Shown: piece by piece, positions 32,576-41,479 of the stretch | Numbering within the stretch: position 1 is the stretch's first letter | Layout of the letters: each line of letters begins with the position of its first letter | Source of the DNA: Methanosarcina sp. UBA5 | GTDB taxonomy: Archaea; Halobacteriota; Methanosarcinia; Methanosarcinales; Methanosarcinaceae | Direction of reading: 5' to 3' | NCBI RefSeq assembly: GCF_002505485.1 | Contig: NZ_DAVG01000114.1 | Coordinates: 5,123 to 69,122, forward strand | DNA: 64,000 bases | The notes under the pieces: model-generated | The model's input: the letters and a program-made list of their open reading frames with translations, nothing else | The model's database searches: none | Told to the model about the DNA's origin: nothing | Position numbers and translations under genes: made by a program

Positions 32576-33115
32576 ATGAGTAAAAAAGTACTGGTACTGT
32601 CCGCTAGCCCGAGGAAAGGTGGAAACTCTGACCTGTTGTGCGACCAGTTTATTCTTGGAGCAAAAGAAGCCGAACACACTGTAGAAAAAATATTTTTGAG
32701 AGACAAGGAAATCAATTACTGCACAGGATGTGGAGCCTGTTATAGCATGGGAAAGGGCTGTTCTCAAAAAGATGATATGTCTGAAGTCCTGGAAAAAATG
32801 ATTGCGGCAGATGTCATTGTAATGGCTACGCCAGTGTATTTCTACACGATGAATGGTCAAATGAAGACTCTAATTGACCGCACCTGTTCCCGTTACACAG
32901 AAATCAGCGATAAGGATTTTTATTTTATTGCGACTGCAGCCGACGATAGTAAGCAGGCTATGGAGAGAACATTTGAAGGATTCCGTGGATTTACTTCCTG
33001 CCTTGAAGGAGCAAACGAAAAAGGTGTAATTTATGGAACAGGTGCCTGGAATATTGGAGACATCAAAGGAAGCAAAGCTATGGAACAGGCATGTGAAATG
33101 GGAAAAACGGTTTGA
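32576..33115 (+). CDS. NAD(P)H-dependent FMN reductase / Fe-S flavoprotein family
   Basis: A 179-residue flavodoxin-fold protein. VLVLSASPRKGGNSDLLCDQF is the FMN phosphate loop; NYCTGCGACYSMGKGCSQKDDM carries four cysteines; VIVMATPVYFYTMNGQMKTLIDRT is the family signature. The ATG at 32576 has GGAGAG upstream; the frame opens five codons earlier. This type reduces quinones, aromatic compounds or Fe-S proteins in anaerobes. It closes the first half of the redox cluster; right after it comes the relic tail of a second tetR. Confidence 0.88.
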   Translation: MSKKVLVLSASPRKGGNSDLLCDQFILGAKEAEHTVEKIFLRDKEINYCTGCGACYSMGKGCSQKDDMSEVLEKMIAADVIVMATPVYFYTMNGQMKTLIDRTCSRYTEISDKDFYFIATAADDSKQAMERTFEGFRGFTSCLEGANEKGVIYGTGAWNIGDIKGSKAMEQACEMGKTV

Positions 33116-33130
33116 TCGAAGGATAAGACG

Positions 33131-33196
33131 ATGAGCAGAGCAGAATCATGCGAAAATAGATTTGAAGATTATTTGAGAGGTCTAACTAAAAACTAA
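33131..33196 (+). pseudogene. Tail of a second tetR gene
   Basis: The 21-codon frame ends ENRFEDYLRGLTKN-stop, aligning with the last residues of the TetR at 28169 (EDGFQIIWRGLAKE-stop). Similarity continues past the stop: TAATTTTTT, a CACTC/GAGTG hairpin and TGATTAGTCAATCA correspond base for base to the DNA after the intact tetR. The rest of this second tetR is gone. Confidence 0.65.
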
Positions 33197-33217
33197 TTTT
33201 TTCACTCATTCCGTGAG

Positions 33218-33231
33218 TGATTAGTCAATCA
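33218..33231. promoter_or_regulatory. Probable TetR operator, site 4
   Basis: TGATTAGTCAATCA is a TGATT-AGTC-AATCA palindrome, 98 bases before the second aldo/keto reductase gene. A further half-site cagtcaatca lies at 33271-33280. Confidence 0.5.
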
Positions 33232-33328
33232 GTTACAAAAATTAACGGATGATTTATCGTAAAAAATAAACAGTCAATCAAAAAGTAGGGGACAAGTAAA
33301 ACAATTCAAAAATTTAGGAGAATGAAAA

Positions 33329-34528
33329 ATGTTATACCGAAAAATGCCAAAGAATGGGGACGAACTTTCGATACTTGGATTCGGATGCATGCGCCTTCCC
33401 GTAAAAGAAGACGGTAGTATAGATGAAGAAAGAGCCACCAAGCAGGTACGCTATGCGATCGACCAGGGAGTAAATTATGTTGATACGGCCTGGCCCTATC
33501 ATATGGAACAGAGCGAACCTTTTTTAGGTCATGCTCTTGCTGACGGATATCGAGAGAAGGTTAAACTCGCAACAAAACTTCCTTCGTGGCTTATAGAGAG
33601 CAGAGAGGATATGGATAAGTTCCTGAATGCTCAGCTGGAGAAACTCAAAACAGACCACATCGACTATTATCTCATCCATGCTCTCGTTGGTGAACTGTGG
33701 GACAATATTGAAAAGCTGGGTGTAACTGATTTCCTTGACAAAGCCAAAGCTGACGGCCGAATAATTAATGCAGGTTTTTCCTTCCACGGCTCGGGAGAAG
33801 ACTTCAATCGAATAGTGGATGCATATGACTGGGACTTTTGTCAGATCCAGTACAACTTCCTGGACGAAAATAACCAGGCAGGTACCAGGGGATTAGAATA
33901 TGCAGCTTCAAAAGGCCTTGGAGTAATCATTATGGAGCCCCTCCGTGGGGGGAACCTCACGAATCCCGTGCCTCCTGCTGTAAAAGAGCTATGGGATAAG
34001 GCTTCGACAAAGAGAACCGCTGCAGAATGGGCTCTTCGCTGGGTATGGAACCATCCAGAAGTCACAGTTGTCCTCTCCGGGATGAACGAAGAAACACATA
34101 TTGAAGAGAATCTTACAGCGACAGACAAAGCATACCCAAATTCTCTGACTGAAGCCGAACTGCAGCTAATAAAGAAAGTAGAGCAGAAGTACCGTGAACT
34201 AATGAAAGTAGGCTGTACAGGCTGCAGATACTGTATGCCCTGCCCGGCAGGAGTGGATATTCCATTATGTTTCGAAACGTACAACAACCTGTACATGTCC
34301 AACAATGCAGGCGATGCAAATTTCATGTATGCTGCAAGGCTGGGTGGTGTTCTAGGCGGAGAAACCGGATTTGCATCCCAGTGCGTACAATGTGGACGGT
34401 GCCTTGAGAAATGTCCCCAGCACCTTGAGGTCCCAACAATTCTCGAATCCGTTGTAGAAGAACTTGAAGGATCTGATCTGGAGGAGAGAGTTGCCATGGC
34501 AAAGCAGCTGTTCAAGAAGCAAACTTAA
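33329..34528 (+). CDS. Aldo/keto reductase with C-terminal 4Fe-4S domain (second copy)
   Basis: A 399-residue paralogue-type protein with the same architecture as the one at 31329: [34 protein letters not shown] with the active Tyr, INAGFSFHGSGEDF, IIMEPLRGGNLTNPVP, then CTGCRYCMPCPAGVDIP and CVQCGRCLEKCPQHL. The start at 33329 has TAGGAG upstream. Base composition is closer to the core genome than that of the 29-33 kb genes, so it may be older in this genome. TetR-type operator words in front suggest the same regulator controls it. Confidence 0.92.
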   Translation: MLYRKMPKNGDELSILGFGCMRLPVKEDGSIDEERATKQVRYAIDQGVNYVDTAWPYHMEQSEPFLGHALADGYREKVKLATKLPSWLIESREDMDKFLNAQLEKLKTDHIDYYLIHALVGELWDNIEKLGVTDFLDKAKADGRIINAGFSFHGSGEDFNRIVDAYDWDFCQIQYNFLDENNQAGTRGLEYAASKGLGVIIMEPLRGGNLTNPVPPAVKELWDKASTKRTAAEWALRWVWNHPEVTVVLSGMNEETHIEENLTATDKAYPNSLTEAELQLIKKVEQKYRELMKVGCTGCRYCMPCPAGVDIPLCFETYNNLYMSNNAGDANFMYAARLGGVLGGETGFASQCVQCGRCLEKCPQHLEVPTILESVVEELEGSDLEERVAMAKQLFKKQT

Positions 34529-34841
34529 AAGTGAAAACAAATATAAGTGCCAAAGAAGCAAAATGAAGATATTGTCTAGGCTGATCTATTGAAAGATTAA
34601 ACAATATTTCCATTTTTTGCTATTTGTCTTCAAGTTCAGTTAACTATACTCATCCAGCTTTAGAATTTTGAATTTTTACCTCAAATTGCAAAGCAACAAC
34701 AGATAATTCTGAAAATCAAGCTTGTATAAGTATAGCGCGAAATTCTAAAGAGACTCCAAACGAATAAATTGTTATCTAACAACTTGGTATTTAAACTGTT
34801 TATTGCTAAAGCATCTAATTCTTCTAGGCGAAGGTTAATAC
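34529..34841. other. Intergenic region before larB
   Basis: 313 AT-rich bases, presumably the larBC promoter. No hairpin or gene was recognised. Confidence 0.4.
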
Positions 34842-35648
34842 ATGGATCTTACTGACATACTTAGGGCTGTTAAAGAAGGAAAAATGGATCTTGAGAGTGC
34901 AGAGCAGCAGGCTCGAGGCCTGGGTTTTGTCTCCTATATGGATATAGCAAAACTTGATTCTCATAGGAAAAGCAGAACAGGAGTGATCGAGGCTATTCTT
35001 GCCGATTGCAAAGCTCCTGAAGACGTGGTAGAAATTGCGAGGGTCATGGTTGCAGAGAGTAAAAGAGCCCTAATTACGCGAGTTTCGCCAGAACATCTGG
35101 AAGCCTTAAAGCAGGCTTTCGGCCAGGATAAACTTGAGTGGAACAGCAGGGCCCGCACTGTTGTTATCCATGACGGCACGCCTGCCTCCAGAACCGGGGG
35201 TGTCGTAGGGATCGTTTCGGCAGGTACGGCCGATATTCCGGCTGCTGAAGAAGCCAGGGTTGTAGCCTCAGAAATGGGCTGTGAGACGGTTACGGTTTAT
35301 GATGTAGGGGTTGCAGGAATTCACAGGTTGATTCCGGCCCTGCATAAATTGAAAGCCACGAGGCCCGGAGCAATCGTGGTTGCAGCCGGGAGGGAAGGAA
35401 CGCTTCCCACAATAGTCTCAGGATTGGTTGACGTACCTGTAATCGGGCTTCCGGTTTCGACAGGCTATGGAGCAGGCGGCGGAGGAAAAGCTGCCCTGCT
35501 GGCAATGCTCCAGTCCTGTTCTACACTCGCAGTTGTAAATATTGATGCAGGGTTTGTTGCGGGAGCATACGCAGCCAGGATTGCAAATATGATTGCAGCT
35601 GCCTACACTCACGGTAAGGAAGACAGGACAGAGCATCAAGGAGAATAA
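34842..35648 (+). CDS. larB: LarB-type pyridinium carboxylase/hydrolase (nickel-pincer cofactor)
   Basis: LarB carboxylates nicotinic acid adenine dinucleotide and releases AMP, the first step in making the nickel-pincer nucleotide of lactate racemase. The 268-residue protein is PurE-like: ASRTGGVVGIVSAGTADIPAAEEA, YDVGVAGIHRL, VVAAGREGTLPTIVSGLVDVPVIGLPVSTGYGAGGGGKAAL are intact. The N-terminal helical part (LRAVKEGKMDLESAEQQARGLGF) is typical. larC follows after 56 bases. No larA or larE is in the window, so which enzyme uses the cofactor here is open. Confidence 0.92.
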   Translation: MDLTDILRAVKEGKMDLESAEQQARGLGFVSYMDIAKLDSHRKSRTGVIEAILADCKAPEDVVEIARVMVAESKRALITRVSPEHLEALKQAFGQDKLEWNSRARTVVIHDGTPASRTGGVVGIVSAGTADIPAAEEARVVASEMGCETVTVYDVGVAGIHRLIPALHKLKATRPGAIVVAAGREGTLPTIVSGLVDVPVIGLPVSTGYGAGGGGKAALLAMLQSCSTLAVVNIDAGFVAGAYAARIANMIAAAYTHGKEDRTEHQGE

Positions 35649-35704
35649 CAGAGAAATAAGGAATAAATTGATAAGGAATAAACCGAAACGCAGGAAAGAA
35701 TCTT

Positions 35705-36895
35705 ATGAAAGCACTTGTATTCAACCCTTTTTCAGGGGCAGCAGGAGATATGATCCTTGGATGCGCTCTCGATCTCGGGGCTGACCGAAAAACGGTTAAA
35801 GAACTGATAGAGGCTTCTGTCAACGTATCCGTGGATATAAAAAAAGTTATGAAAAAGGGGATAAAGGCCCTGGATGTCCGAATAAACGTGCCTGAAAAAG
35901 AGCCAGTCCGCACATATCCGGAACTCATAGATGTGGTAAAAGCTGCAAAACTGCCCTCCAGTGTGGAAGCGAGTGTACTTGATACCTTTTCGAAGCTGGC
36001 TGAGGCCGAAGCTTCAGTTCACGGGCAGCCTGACCTTGAGAAACTTCATTTCCATGAGGTTGGGCAGAGTGATGCGCTTGCCGATATAATCGGCTCTTCA
36101 GCAGCTATCCATTCCCTTAACTGTGATTCCGTTTACTGCACCCCTATAAACGTGGGCAGCGGAACAATAAAATCTGCACATGGAGTTCTGCCTGTGCCAG
36201 CGCCTGCAACCCTTGAGCTTCTCAGGAAAGGAAAATTCTATTTCATGGGGGGGACTGAGCAAAAGGAACTTCTTACTCCGACAGGGGCTGCAATTCTTGC
36301 TCACTTTGCAAGACCTCTTGAAGCTTTTCCTCAGGGCAGGGTAATTTCAATAGGCTATGGAGCCGGGGATTCTGATCTTGCCGGACCCAACGTGCTTCAG
36401 GGAATGTTGTGCGAACTTGATTCTTGCCTTATTCCGGATATAATTGAGGTTCTCGAAACGAATGCTGATGACGTGAGCGGAGAAGTCCTGGGTAACCTGT
36501 TCGAAGAATTGCTTGCTATGGGAGCAAGGGATGTTGCAATTCTCCCGGCAACAATGAAAAAAGGACGTCCTGCTCATGTTATTAAGGTCATTGCAAAACC
36601 AGAAGACACTGCAAAACTCGCTCGGAAAATCATTATCGAGACAGGGTCTTTGGGAGTAAGAGTGATCCCTACCCGGCACAGGTTGATGGCTGCCAGACGG
36701 ATAGAACCGGTTAAATTTGAGGTAGAAGGGCAGGTATATGAGGCTGCGGTCAAGATTGCAAGAGACTCTGAGGGAATCCTGCTCAATATCTCTGCCGAGT
36801 TTGAGGACTGCAAAAAAATCGCAAAAACGAGCGGTATCCCTGTAAAAGAAGTTATGAGAAAGGCAGAGGAAGCTGCAAGAAGGCTTTTTTCCTGA
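35705..36895 (+). CDS. larC: LarC-type nickel insertion protein
   Basis: LarC uses CTP to insert nickel into the pincer cofactor. The 396-residue protein starts FNPFSGAAGDMILGCALDLGA, with HFHEVGQSDALADIIGSSAAI, CTPINVGSGTIKSAHGVLPVPAPATLELL and ELLTPTGAAILAHF, all standard. The C-terminal half (VLETNADDVSGEVLGNLFEELLAMGARDVAILPATMKKGRPAH) is present in the same frame, so no programmed frameshift splits this gene, unlike some bacterial larC. It forms an operon with larB. Confidence 0.93.
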   Translation: MKALVFNPFSGAAGDMILGCALDLGADRKTVKELIEASVNVSVDIKKVMKKGIKALDVRINVPEKEPVRTYPELIDVVKAAKLPSSVEASVLDTFSKLAEAEASVHGQPDLEKLHFHEVGQSDALADIIGSSAAIHSLNCDSVYCTPINVGSGTIKSAHGVLPVPAPATLELLRKGKFYFMGGTEQKELLTPTGAAILAHFARPLEAFPQGRVISIGYGAGDSDLAGPNVLQGMLCELDSCLIPDIIEVLETNADDVSGEVLGNLFEELLAMGARDVAILPATMKKGRPAHVIKVIAKPEDTAKLARKIIIETGSLGVRVIPTRHRLMAARRIEPVKFEVEGQVYEAAVKIARDSEGILLNISAEFEDCKKIAKTSGIPVKEVMRKAEEAARRLFS

Positions 36896-37065
36896 AATTC
36901 TCAAGGCATGAGGTAAGTAAAAAAGTAAATAACGATTTACTAGGTTTTAAAATGAGTAAACGAAACTGGAAATAAAGCTGGACTGGAAATAAAGCTGGAA
37001 AGCAAAAGCCTTAAACTCTGAAGCTTTCACTTTTCATTTTATTTTGCTTGGAATCCAGCCAGGAT

Positions 37066-38094
37066 TTAAAGTTTACCCATGGAATGCAGGAGTTCCGCAT
37101 TCAGCACACTTGCCCCGGCTGCTCCGCGGATGGTGTTATGGCCCATTGCGATGTAGCGGATTCCTTCTCTTATACGGCCCACTGAGACGCTCATACCTTT
37201 TCCCATATTGCGGTCAAGGCGCGGCTGAGGCCTGTCGATTTCGTCTCTTACTATCAAAGGTTTTGCAGGTTCGGAAGGGAGTTCTTTCAGCCTTGGGTCA
37301 AAGTTCAGGAAAGCTTCCCTTACTTCTTCAGGTGTCGGTTTATCCCTCATTCCGGCCCAGATGGCTTCAGTATGCCCATCTATTACAGGGACTCTGTGGC
37401 AGGAAGCACTTACTTTCACATCTGCAGGCGTGATTTCGGAGCCATTGAACTCACCAAGGAGTTTTAAAGTTTCAGTCTCCATCTTCTTTTCTTCGCTTCC
37501 TATGTACGGGATTATATTGTCATAAATTGCCATTGCGGCAACTCCGGAAAAACCTGCCCCTGAGATCGCTTGCATTGTGGCTACCTGTATAGTTTCGAGT
37601 CCAAACTGCATAAGAGGCTTTAAGGTAACGGTCATGACAATTGTGGAGCAATTCGGGTTTGTAATGATATACCCGTCCCAGCCTCTCGCATCCTGCTGGA
37701 CTTCGAGAAGCCCGAGATGTTCTGGGTTTACTTCAGGAATCACAAGGGGAATATCCTCTTCCATCCTGTAGGACGAGGCATTGCTTGCCACTGCAAACCC
37801 GGCTTTTGCAAATTCGGGTTCCACTTTCAGGGCAAGGTCTGCAGGAAGTGCCGAGAATACCACATCCGCATCTACGGCTTTCGGGTCTACCGGGACAACT
37901 TTGAGATTTTCAACGCTTTCCGGCATAGCTGTGTCTAATCTCCAGCCTGCGGCTTCTTTGTATGTTTTGCCGGCGCTTCTCTCGGATGCTGCAAGGGCTG
38001 TAATCTCAAACCAGGGATGGTTTGCAAGTGCTTCTACAAATCTCTGCCCGACAGCGCCTGTAGCGCCTAAAATACCCGCTTTAATTGCTACCAT
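37066..38094 (-). CDS. asd: Aspartate-semialdehyde dehydrogenase
   Basis: NADPH-dependent reduction of aspartyl phosphate to aspartate semialdehyde on the way to lysine, threonine and methionine. The 342-residue protein has the NADP loop [17 protein letters not shown], the active-site cysteine in [26 protein letters not shown], and the histidine in [16 protein letters not shown]. Length and motifs match the archaeal/fungal-type ASADH. A GGAGG lies ten bases before the ATG at 38094. It is followed by the larC 3' end, convergent, with 170 bases between. Confidence 0.95.
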   Translation of the reverse strand: MVAIKAGILGATGAVGQRFVEALANHPWFEITALAASERSAGKTYKEAAGWRLDTAMPESVENLKVVPVDPKAVDADVVFSALPADLALKVEPEFAKAGFAVASNASSYRMEEDIPLVIPEVNPEHLGLLEVQQDARGWDGYIITNPNCSTIVMTVTLKPLMQFGLETIQVATMQAISGAGFSGVAAMAIYDNIIPYIGSEEKKMETETLKLLGEFNGSEITPADVKVSASCHRVPVIDGHTEAIWAGMRDKPTPEEVREAFLNFDPRLKELPSEPAKPLIVRDEIDRPQPRLDRNMGKGMSVSVGRIREGIRYIAMGHNTIRGAAGASVLNAELLHSMGKL

Positions 38095-38222
38095 TTAAAA
38101 AGCTACCTCCGGAAAGATAAGAGTTATTGATAAAAGTGATTCATAAAACTGATGCATAAAACTAAATCATAAAAAGGAAAAAGAAAATTGGAATAAACAG
38201 ATTATTCCAACTAATTACCGTT

Positions 38223-38405
38223 TTACTCTTCTACTTTAATTGCCTGGTTCGGGCATGCCTCTTCGCATGCACTGCACTCTACGCATTCATCGTTGTCGAC
38301 TACTGCGAGTCCCTTCTCTTCATCAAGAGTAATTGCATCATTGGGGCATTCATCGACACAGGTTCCACATCCGGAACATTCATCTGCATTAACTGTTGCT
38401 GGCAT
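38223..38405 (-). CDS. Ferredoxin, 2[4Fe-4S]
   Basis: A 60-residue clostridial-type ferredoxin with two full CxxCxxCxxxCP motifs: [12 protein letters not shown] and [18 protein letters not shown] stands upstream of the ATG at 38405. It is closely related to the second small ferredoxin at 61923-62102. It carries electrons in the cytosol; partner enzymes are not evident from the neighbours. Confidence 0.95.
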   Translation of the reverse strand: MPATVNADECSGCGTCVDECPNDAITLDEEKGLAVVDNDECVECSACEEACPNQAIKVEE

Positions 38406-38642
38406 ATTTATTCACACTCCTTTTTGATTTTTCGATATATACCTGGAAATTAAATGGGTCGTTTTTGAAACTTCCATTGGATATCGAAAAATTTGGTCAT
38501 AACGCCATTGACAAGACAACCATAAAAACTTATCGCTTTTTAGCAAAAGGAAGCCTTCTAAAATCAGGATGGAGTTAACCATCAGTCAACTAAAAAATAT
38601 CATTGAAAATTATAAAGAAAGGGATAAATTAAAAAAAGTTTA

Positions 38643-38951
38643 TCAACACACCGAATCGTGCATAGCAATTCCGGCATCAGTCAGGCGATACATTCCTTCT
38701 TCAATCTTCAGGAAACCTTCCTTTAGCAGGAAATCCATGTGGAACTTAAAAAAGAAATCATTTAATCCGGATTCTTCTTTTAATTGTTTTTCAGTCTTTC
38801 CAAAGATTCCAACAATCCGGAGGAGCTTTCTTCTTGCAGGATTTATGGAAATCTTTTCCATCATCATATGTTCCAGTTTGACAGCTTCGCCTTCGGTAGG
38901 CTCGCTTTTGTTGTCAAAATAAGCATCAAGTTCATCAATTTCATCGTTCAT
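38643..38951 (-). CDS. Small winged-helix-like hypothetical protein
   Basis: 102 residues, not a family I can name. The acidic N-terminus (MNDEIDELDAYFDNKSEPTEGE) is followed by a helical winged-helix-like part (RKLLRIVGIFGKTEKQLKEESGLNDFFFKFHMDFLLKEGFLKIEEGMYRLTDAGIAMHD) that ends with the L-T-D-x-G-x pattern common in archaeal wHTH regulators. AAGGAG precedes the ATG at 38951. It lies between the CobW-type GTPase and the ferredoxin on the same strand and may be co-transcribed with them. Confidence 0.75.
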   Translation of the reverse strand: MNDEIDELDAYFDNKSEPTEGEAVKLEHMMMEKISINPARRKLLRIVGIFGKTEKQLKEESGLNDFFFKFHMDFLLKEGFLKIEEGMYRLTDAGIAMHDSVC

Positions 38952-39111
38952 ATCAAAACTCCTTATCTTTTTTCATTTGTTAAACTCAATCCTTTTTTAA
39001 TAAGTTCCGAAAAGGATAAGTGTGATTGTAACTCTCTCAGTTAATTGCAGGTTTCTACCATAGCTTTAAGTTAGGTCTAAGTTTTAGCTTTAAATGAGTT
39101 TTACACTATTT

Positions 39112-40212
39112 TCATTCATCTTTCCTGTATATATTAATCCTGCATATTTGCTCAATTTCGTGTTCACTATGACTCTCACCATGACTATCAGTCTCATGCT
39201 CGTGAACTTCTTTTTCAAAATAAATCCCTGATTTTTCCAGGTTTTCCTCAAGAGTACTCTCAACAATCCCTATGAGTTTGTTTTTGGGGATCTTTGTAAT
39301 TGCGGAAAGTAGCCTGAGTTCTGTGTTCTCACTTTCCCGATCCTGGAGAAGCTCTACCTGAGGTATTTCTTTAGAAGAGGTTACACTGCCCTTAACCACA
39401 GATTCCGGAAGTTTTATGGAAAGTTTTACATGCCCTACAAATTCAGGATTAATTTCCCTAATCTTCTCCTGAATGGTCTGGAGGTTTTCTTCTACGAAAC
39501 GTACACTTTCCTCAGGACTGAAGTCCCACAATCCAAGGGTATAAAGAGCTGAGTAAGCCGAAACTTCAGAAAGCTCAATGGAATTTTTCATTTCCTGGAA
39601 AGGTTTTTTAAACCCCGGCACGGCGAGATGGAAAAGCAGCTTTTCGAATTGCTCATCTTGATGTTTTGCGGAAAATTTCAGAATCCGGGCTTCAGGGTTC
39701 ATCACATGGAGCATCTTCTCAGCAGCCAGGACAGTTTCAACAGACGTTACATCGATCTTGTTTATGCAGAGAACTTCAGCGTCTTTTATCTGCGTCTCTA
39801 TAAATCTCGGGATCTCTTTTGCCTCGGTCCCGAACCGACCAGGATCTATAAGGGTTACTATCGGGGCAAAGGAGAGCTCAGAGAGTCCCATTGTTTCGAT
39901 TTCTTCTTTTATTTGCCCAGGGAAGGCGATTCCTGTCGGTTCGATAATAACAATGTCAGGCACAAACTCTTCCTCAAGGGTCTGAAGGGTATACTGCATG
40001 CTTATCCTGAGTGTACAGCAGATGCAGCCGCTTGTAAGCTCTTCAGTTACAATGCCAGGGCTTGTAAGAATATCCCCGTCAAGCCCGATTTCCCCTATTT
40101 CGTTTACAATAATTGCAGTCTTTTTCCCTGCATTACTGAGCTGCTTGCTGATTCTCAGTATAGTGGTTGTTTTCCCGCTTCCGAGAAAACCTCCTATGAT
40201 CATAACTTTCAT
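39112..40212 (-). CDS. CobW/G3E-family GTPase with His-rich C-terminus
   Basis: A 366-residue G3E GTPase: GGFLGSGKTTTILR (G1), IVNEIGEIGLDGDIL, TSGCICCTLR with the CxCC metal motif, IEPTGIAFPGQI and CINKIDV (G4). The C-terminal region has a His/Glu stretch (HEHETDSHGESHSEHE, about 335-352), a likely metal-binding tail. The family inserts or delivers metals (Co, Zn, Ni) to enzymes. In a cell with heavy corrinoid use a cobalt role is plausible but unproven; its distance from mtaCB gives no direct link. The ATG at 40212 has AAGGAGAG upstream. Confidence 0.9.
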   Translation of the reverse strand: MKVMIIGGFLGSGKTTTILRISKQLSNAGKKTAIIVNEIGEIGLDGDILTSPGIVTEELTSGCICCTLRISMQYTLQTLEEEFVPDIVIIEPTGIAFPGQIKEEIETMGLSELSFAPIVTLIDPGRFGTEAKEIPRFIETQIKDAEVLCINKIDVTSVETVLAAEKMLHVMNPEARILKFSAKHQDEQFEKLLFHLAVPGFKKPFQEMKNSIELSEVSAYSALYTLGLWDFSPEESVRFVEENLQTIQEKIREINPEFVGHVKLSIKLPESVVKGSVTSSKEIPQVELLQDRESENTELRLLSAITKIPKNKLIGIVESTLEENLEKSGIYFEKEVHEHETDSHGESHSEHEIEQICRINIYRKDE

Positions 40213-40329
40213 GTCTCTCTCCTTTTTTCGACAATAAAATTGTTTTTTAGGTGGTCAAGGGGTATAATCTATTTTATGATATATATAAAATTGGCAGTAA
40301 GCCCCTAGTCAATAGAGTCGCGGCGTAAT

Positions 40330-40512
40330 GCAAACCTTTTGGGAAAAGGTTTGATCGAAAATCCCTAGCAACGTTTGAGTTTGAGAACCTTATCCCAAAC
40401 CCTATCGGCGTGATCACAACCCTTTTGAAAAAAGGCTTGACCGAAAATGTTGCAATGAAAAACCTACCCCGAGCGATGGCGTGATCAACCAGCGCAACGG
40501 TTGCGGCTCAAG
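40330..40512. repeat. Dispersed intergenic hairpin repeat, copy 1
   Basis: Begins with a perfect hairpin CAAACCTTTT-ggg-AAAAGGTTTG, then a core shared with 55928-56090 (acgtttgagtttgag, ccctatcggcgtgatca), a second hairpin-like ccctttt...aaaaggcttga followed by ccgaaaa, and the module gtgatcaaccagcgcaacgg. Module order differs between the two copies. Confidence 0.75.
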
Positions 40513-41129
40513 AGTTGCGGTTCAACAGGGCCAATTTATAAATTGAGAAACGGTTTTTCAATTACTGATGAGGACGAATTTAGAAAGTTTCAGTTTCTCT
40601 CCCGGCGGCTGTACCTCTACAATATGCAACCTGAATCAGAAAGAATTCCAGACTAAATTTAAGTAAAAGATGGATCTAGGTTAGGCTCTTTTTCATGGCA
40701 AGAGCGGTCGGTCGGATATGTGAGGTGATTCGAAAGAAGACCAGTAATATGATTTTAATATTGAAAAATAGGTTGCGTTCTCATCAAAGAACCTGGAAGT
40801 TCCGAAAGGTTTTAAGAGATTTTGTATATGTGGGAAGAGATACTGAGGTACTGGACTCACGGGTTGCGAGTTTTAATTGATTCTCTTTCCGTTTTATCCC
40901 TTACTTGTGGAGTAGATATTAATGAATGGGGTGTTAAAGGGATGAGAACGCAATTCTTACTATGCTCTTACAGTATATAATATTTTTAACACAGAATGTT
41001 ATTTAATTATCCAGATATTAACATATCATTATAATTCTAGTTCATTGTTATAAGCTTATATGATTGTTATAACACTATCTTATGCCTGTATAAGTGGGGG
41101 GCTTCGCACCTTATTTTATTCTGTTAAAC

Positions 41130-41162
41130 TTGAGGTATAATTGAGGTATAATTGAGGTATAA
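41130..41162. repeat. 11-bp tandem repeat, three perfect units
   Basis: TTGAGGTATAA occurs three times head to tail (41130-41140, 41141-41151, 41152-41162), ~320 bases before the radical SAM gene. Confidence 0.85.
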
Positions 41163-41479
41163 TTGATATCTATGTGATAGAATATTTTCCAGGCTATATG
41201 TGAAAAACCAGTTCTAAAGAAAAATGAAATTATCTGTTGAACCTGAATTTTTCAGGTTTAAGGGGATAAATTTAGGGTAAGGGCTAGGGTAAGATCCTGA
41301 AAATTTTCTTCTGGTTTTGAATCGGCTGGAAACAACTTAATTTATATCAACAGAATAATTTATATATTTCTTAGTAAAGATGAGAGAAAATAAAGGAGCT
41401 GCAGAACTAGATTTATTTCAAAATCACTTAGTGATTGATTTCTTGTAATCATTTTGTAGTCACTCTTAGGAGCATTTAC

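Larger units (their letters stand above)
40213..41479. other. 1.27-kb intergenic region with dispersed and tandem repeats
   Basis: Contains one copy of a dispersed hairpin repeat (40330-40512) and an 11-bp tandem repeat (41130-41162). The ORF at 40695-40880 has no ribosome binding site or recognisable motif and is not called. Confidence 0.6.

Noticed and set aside
38569..38922. 117-residue plus-strand ORF opposite the small winged-helix gene
   Set aside because: It is the antisense shadow of the minus-strand gene, which has a proper ribosome binding site.
40695..40880. 61-residue ORF in a repeat-rich spacer
   Set aside because: Basic but without family motifs or initiation signals; could be transposase debris, but nothing supports it.
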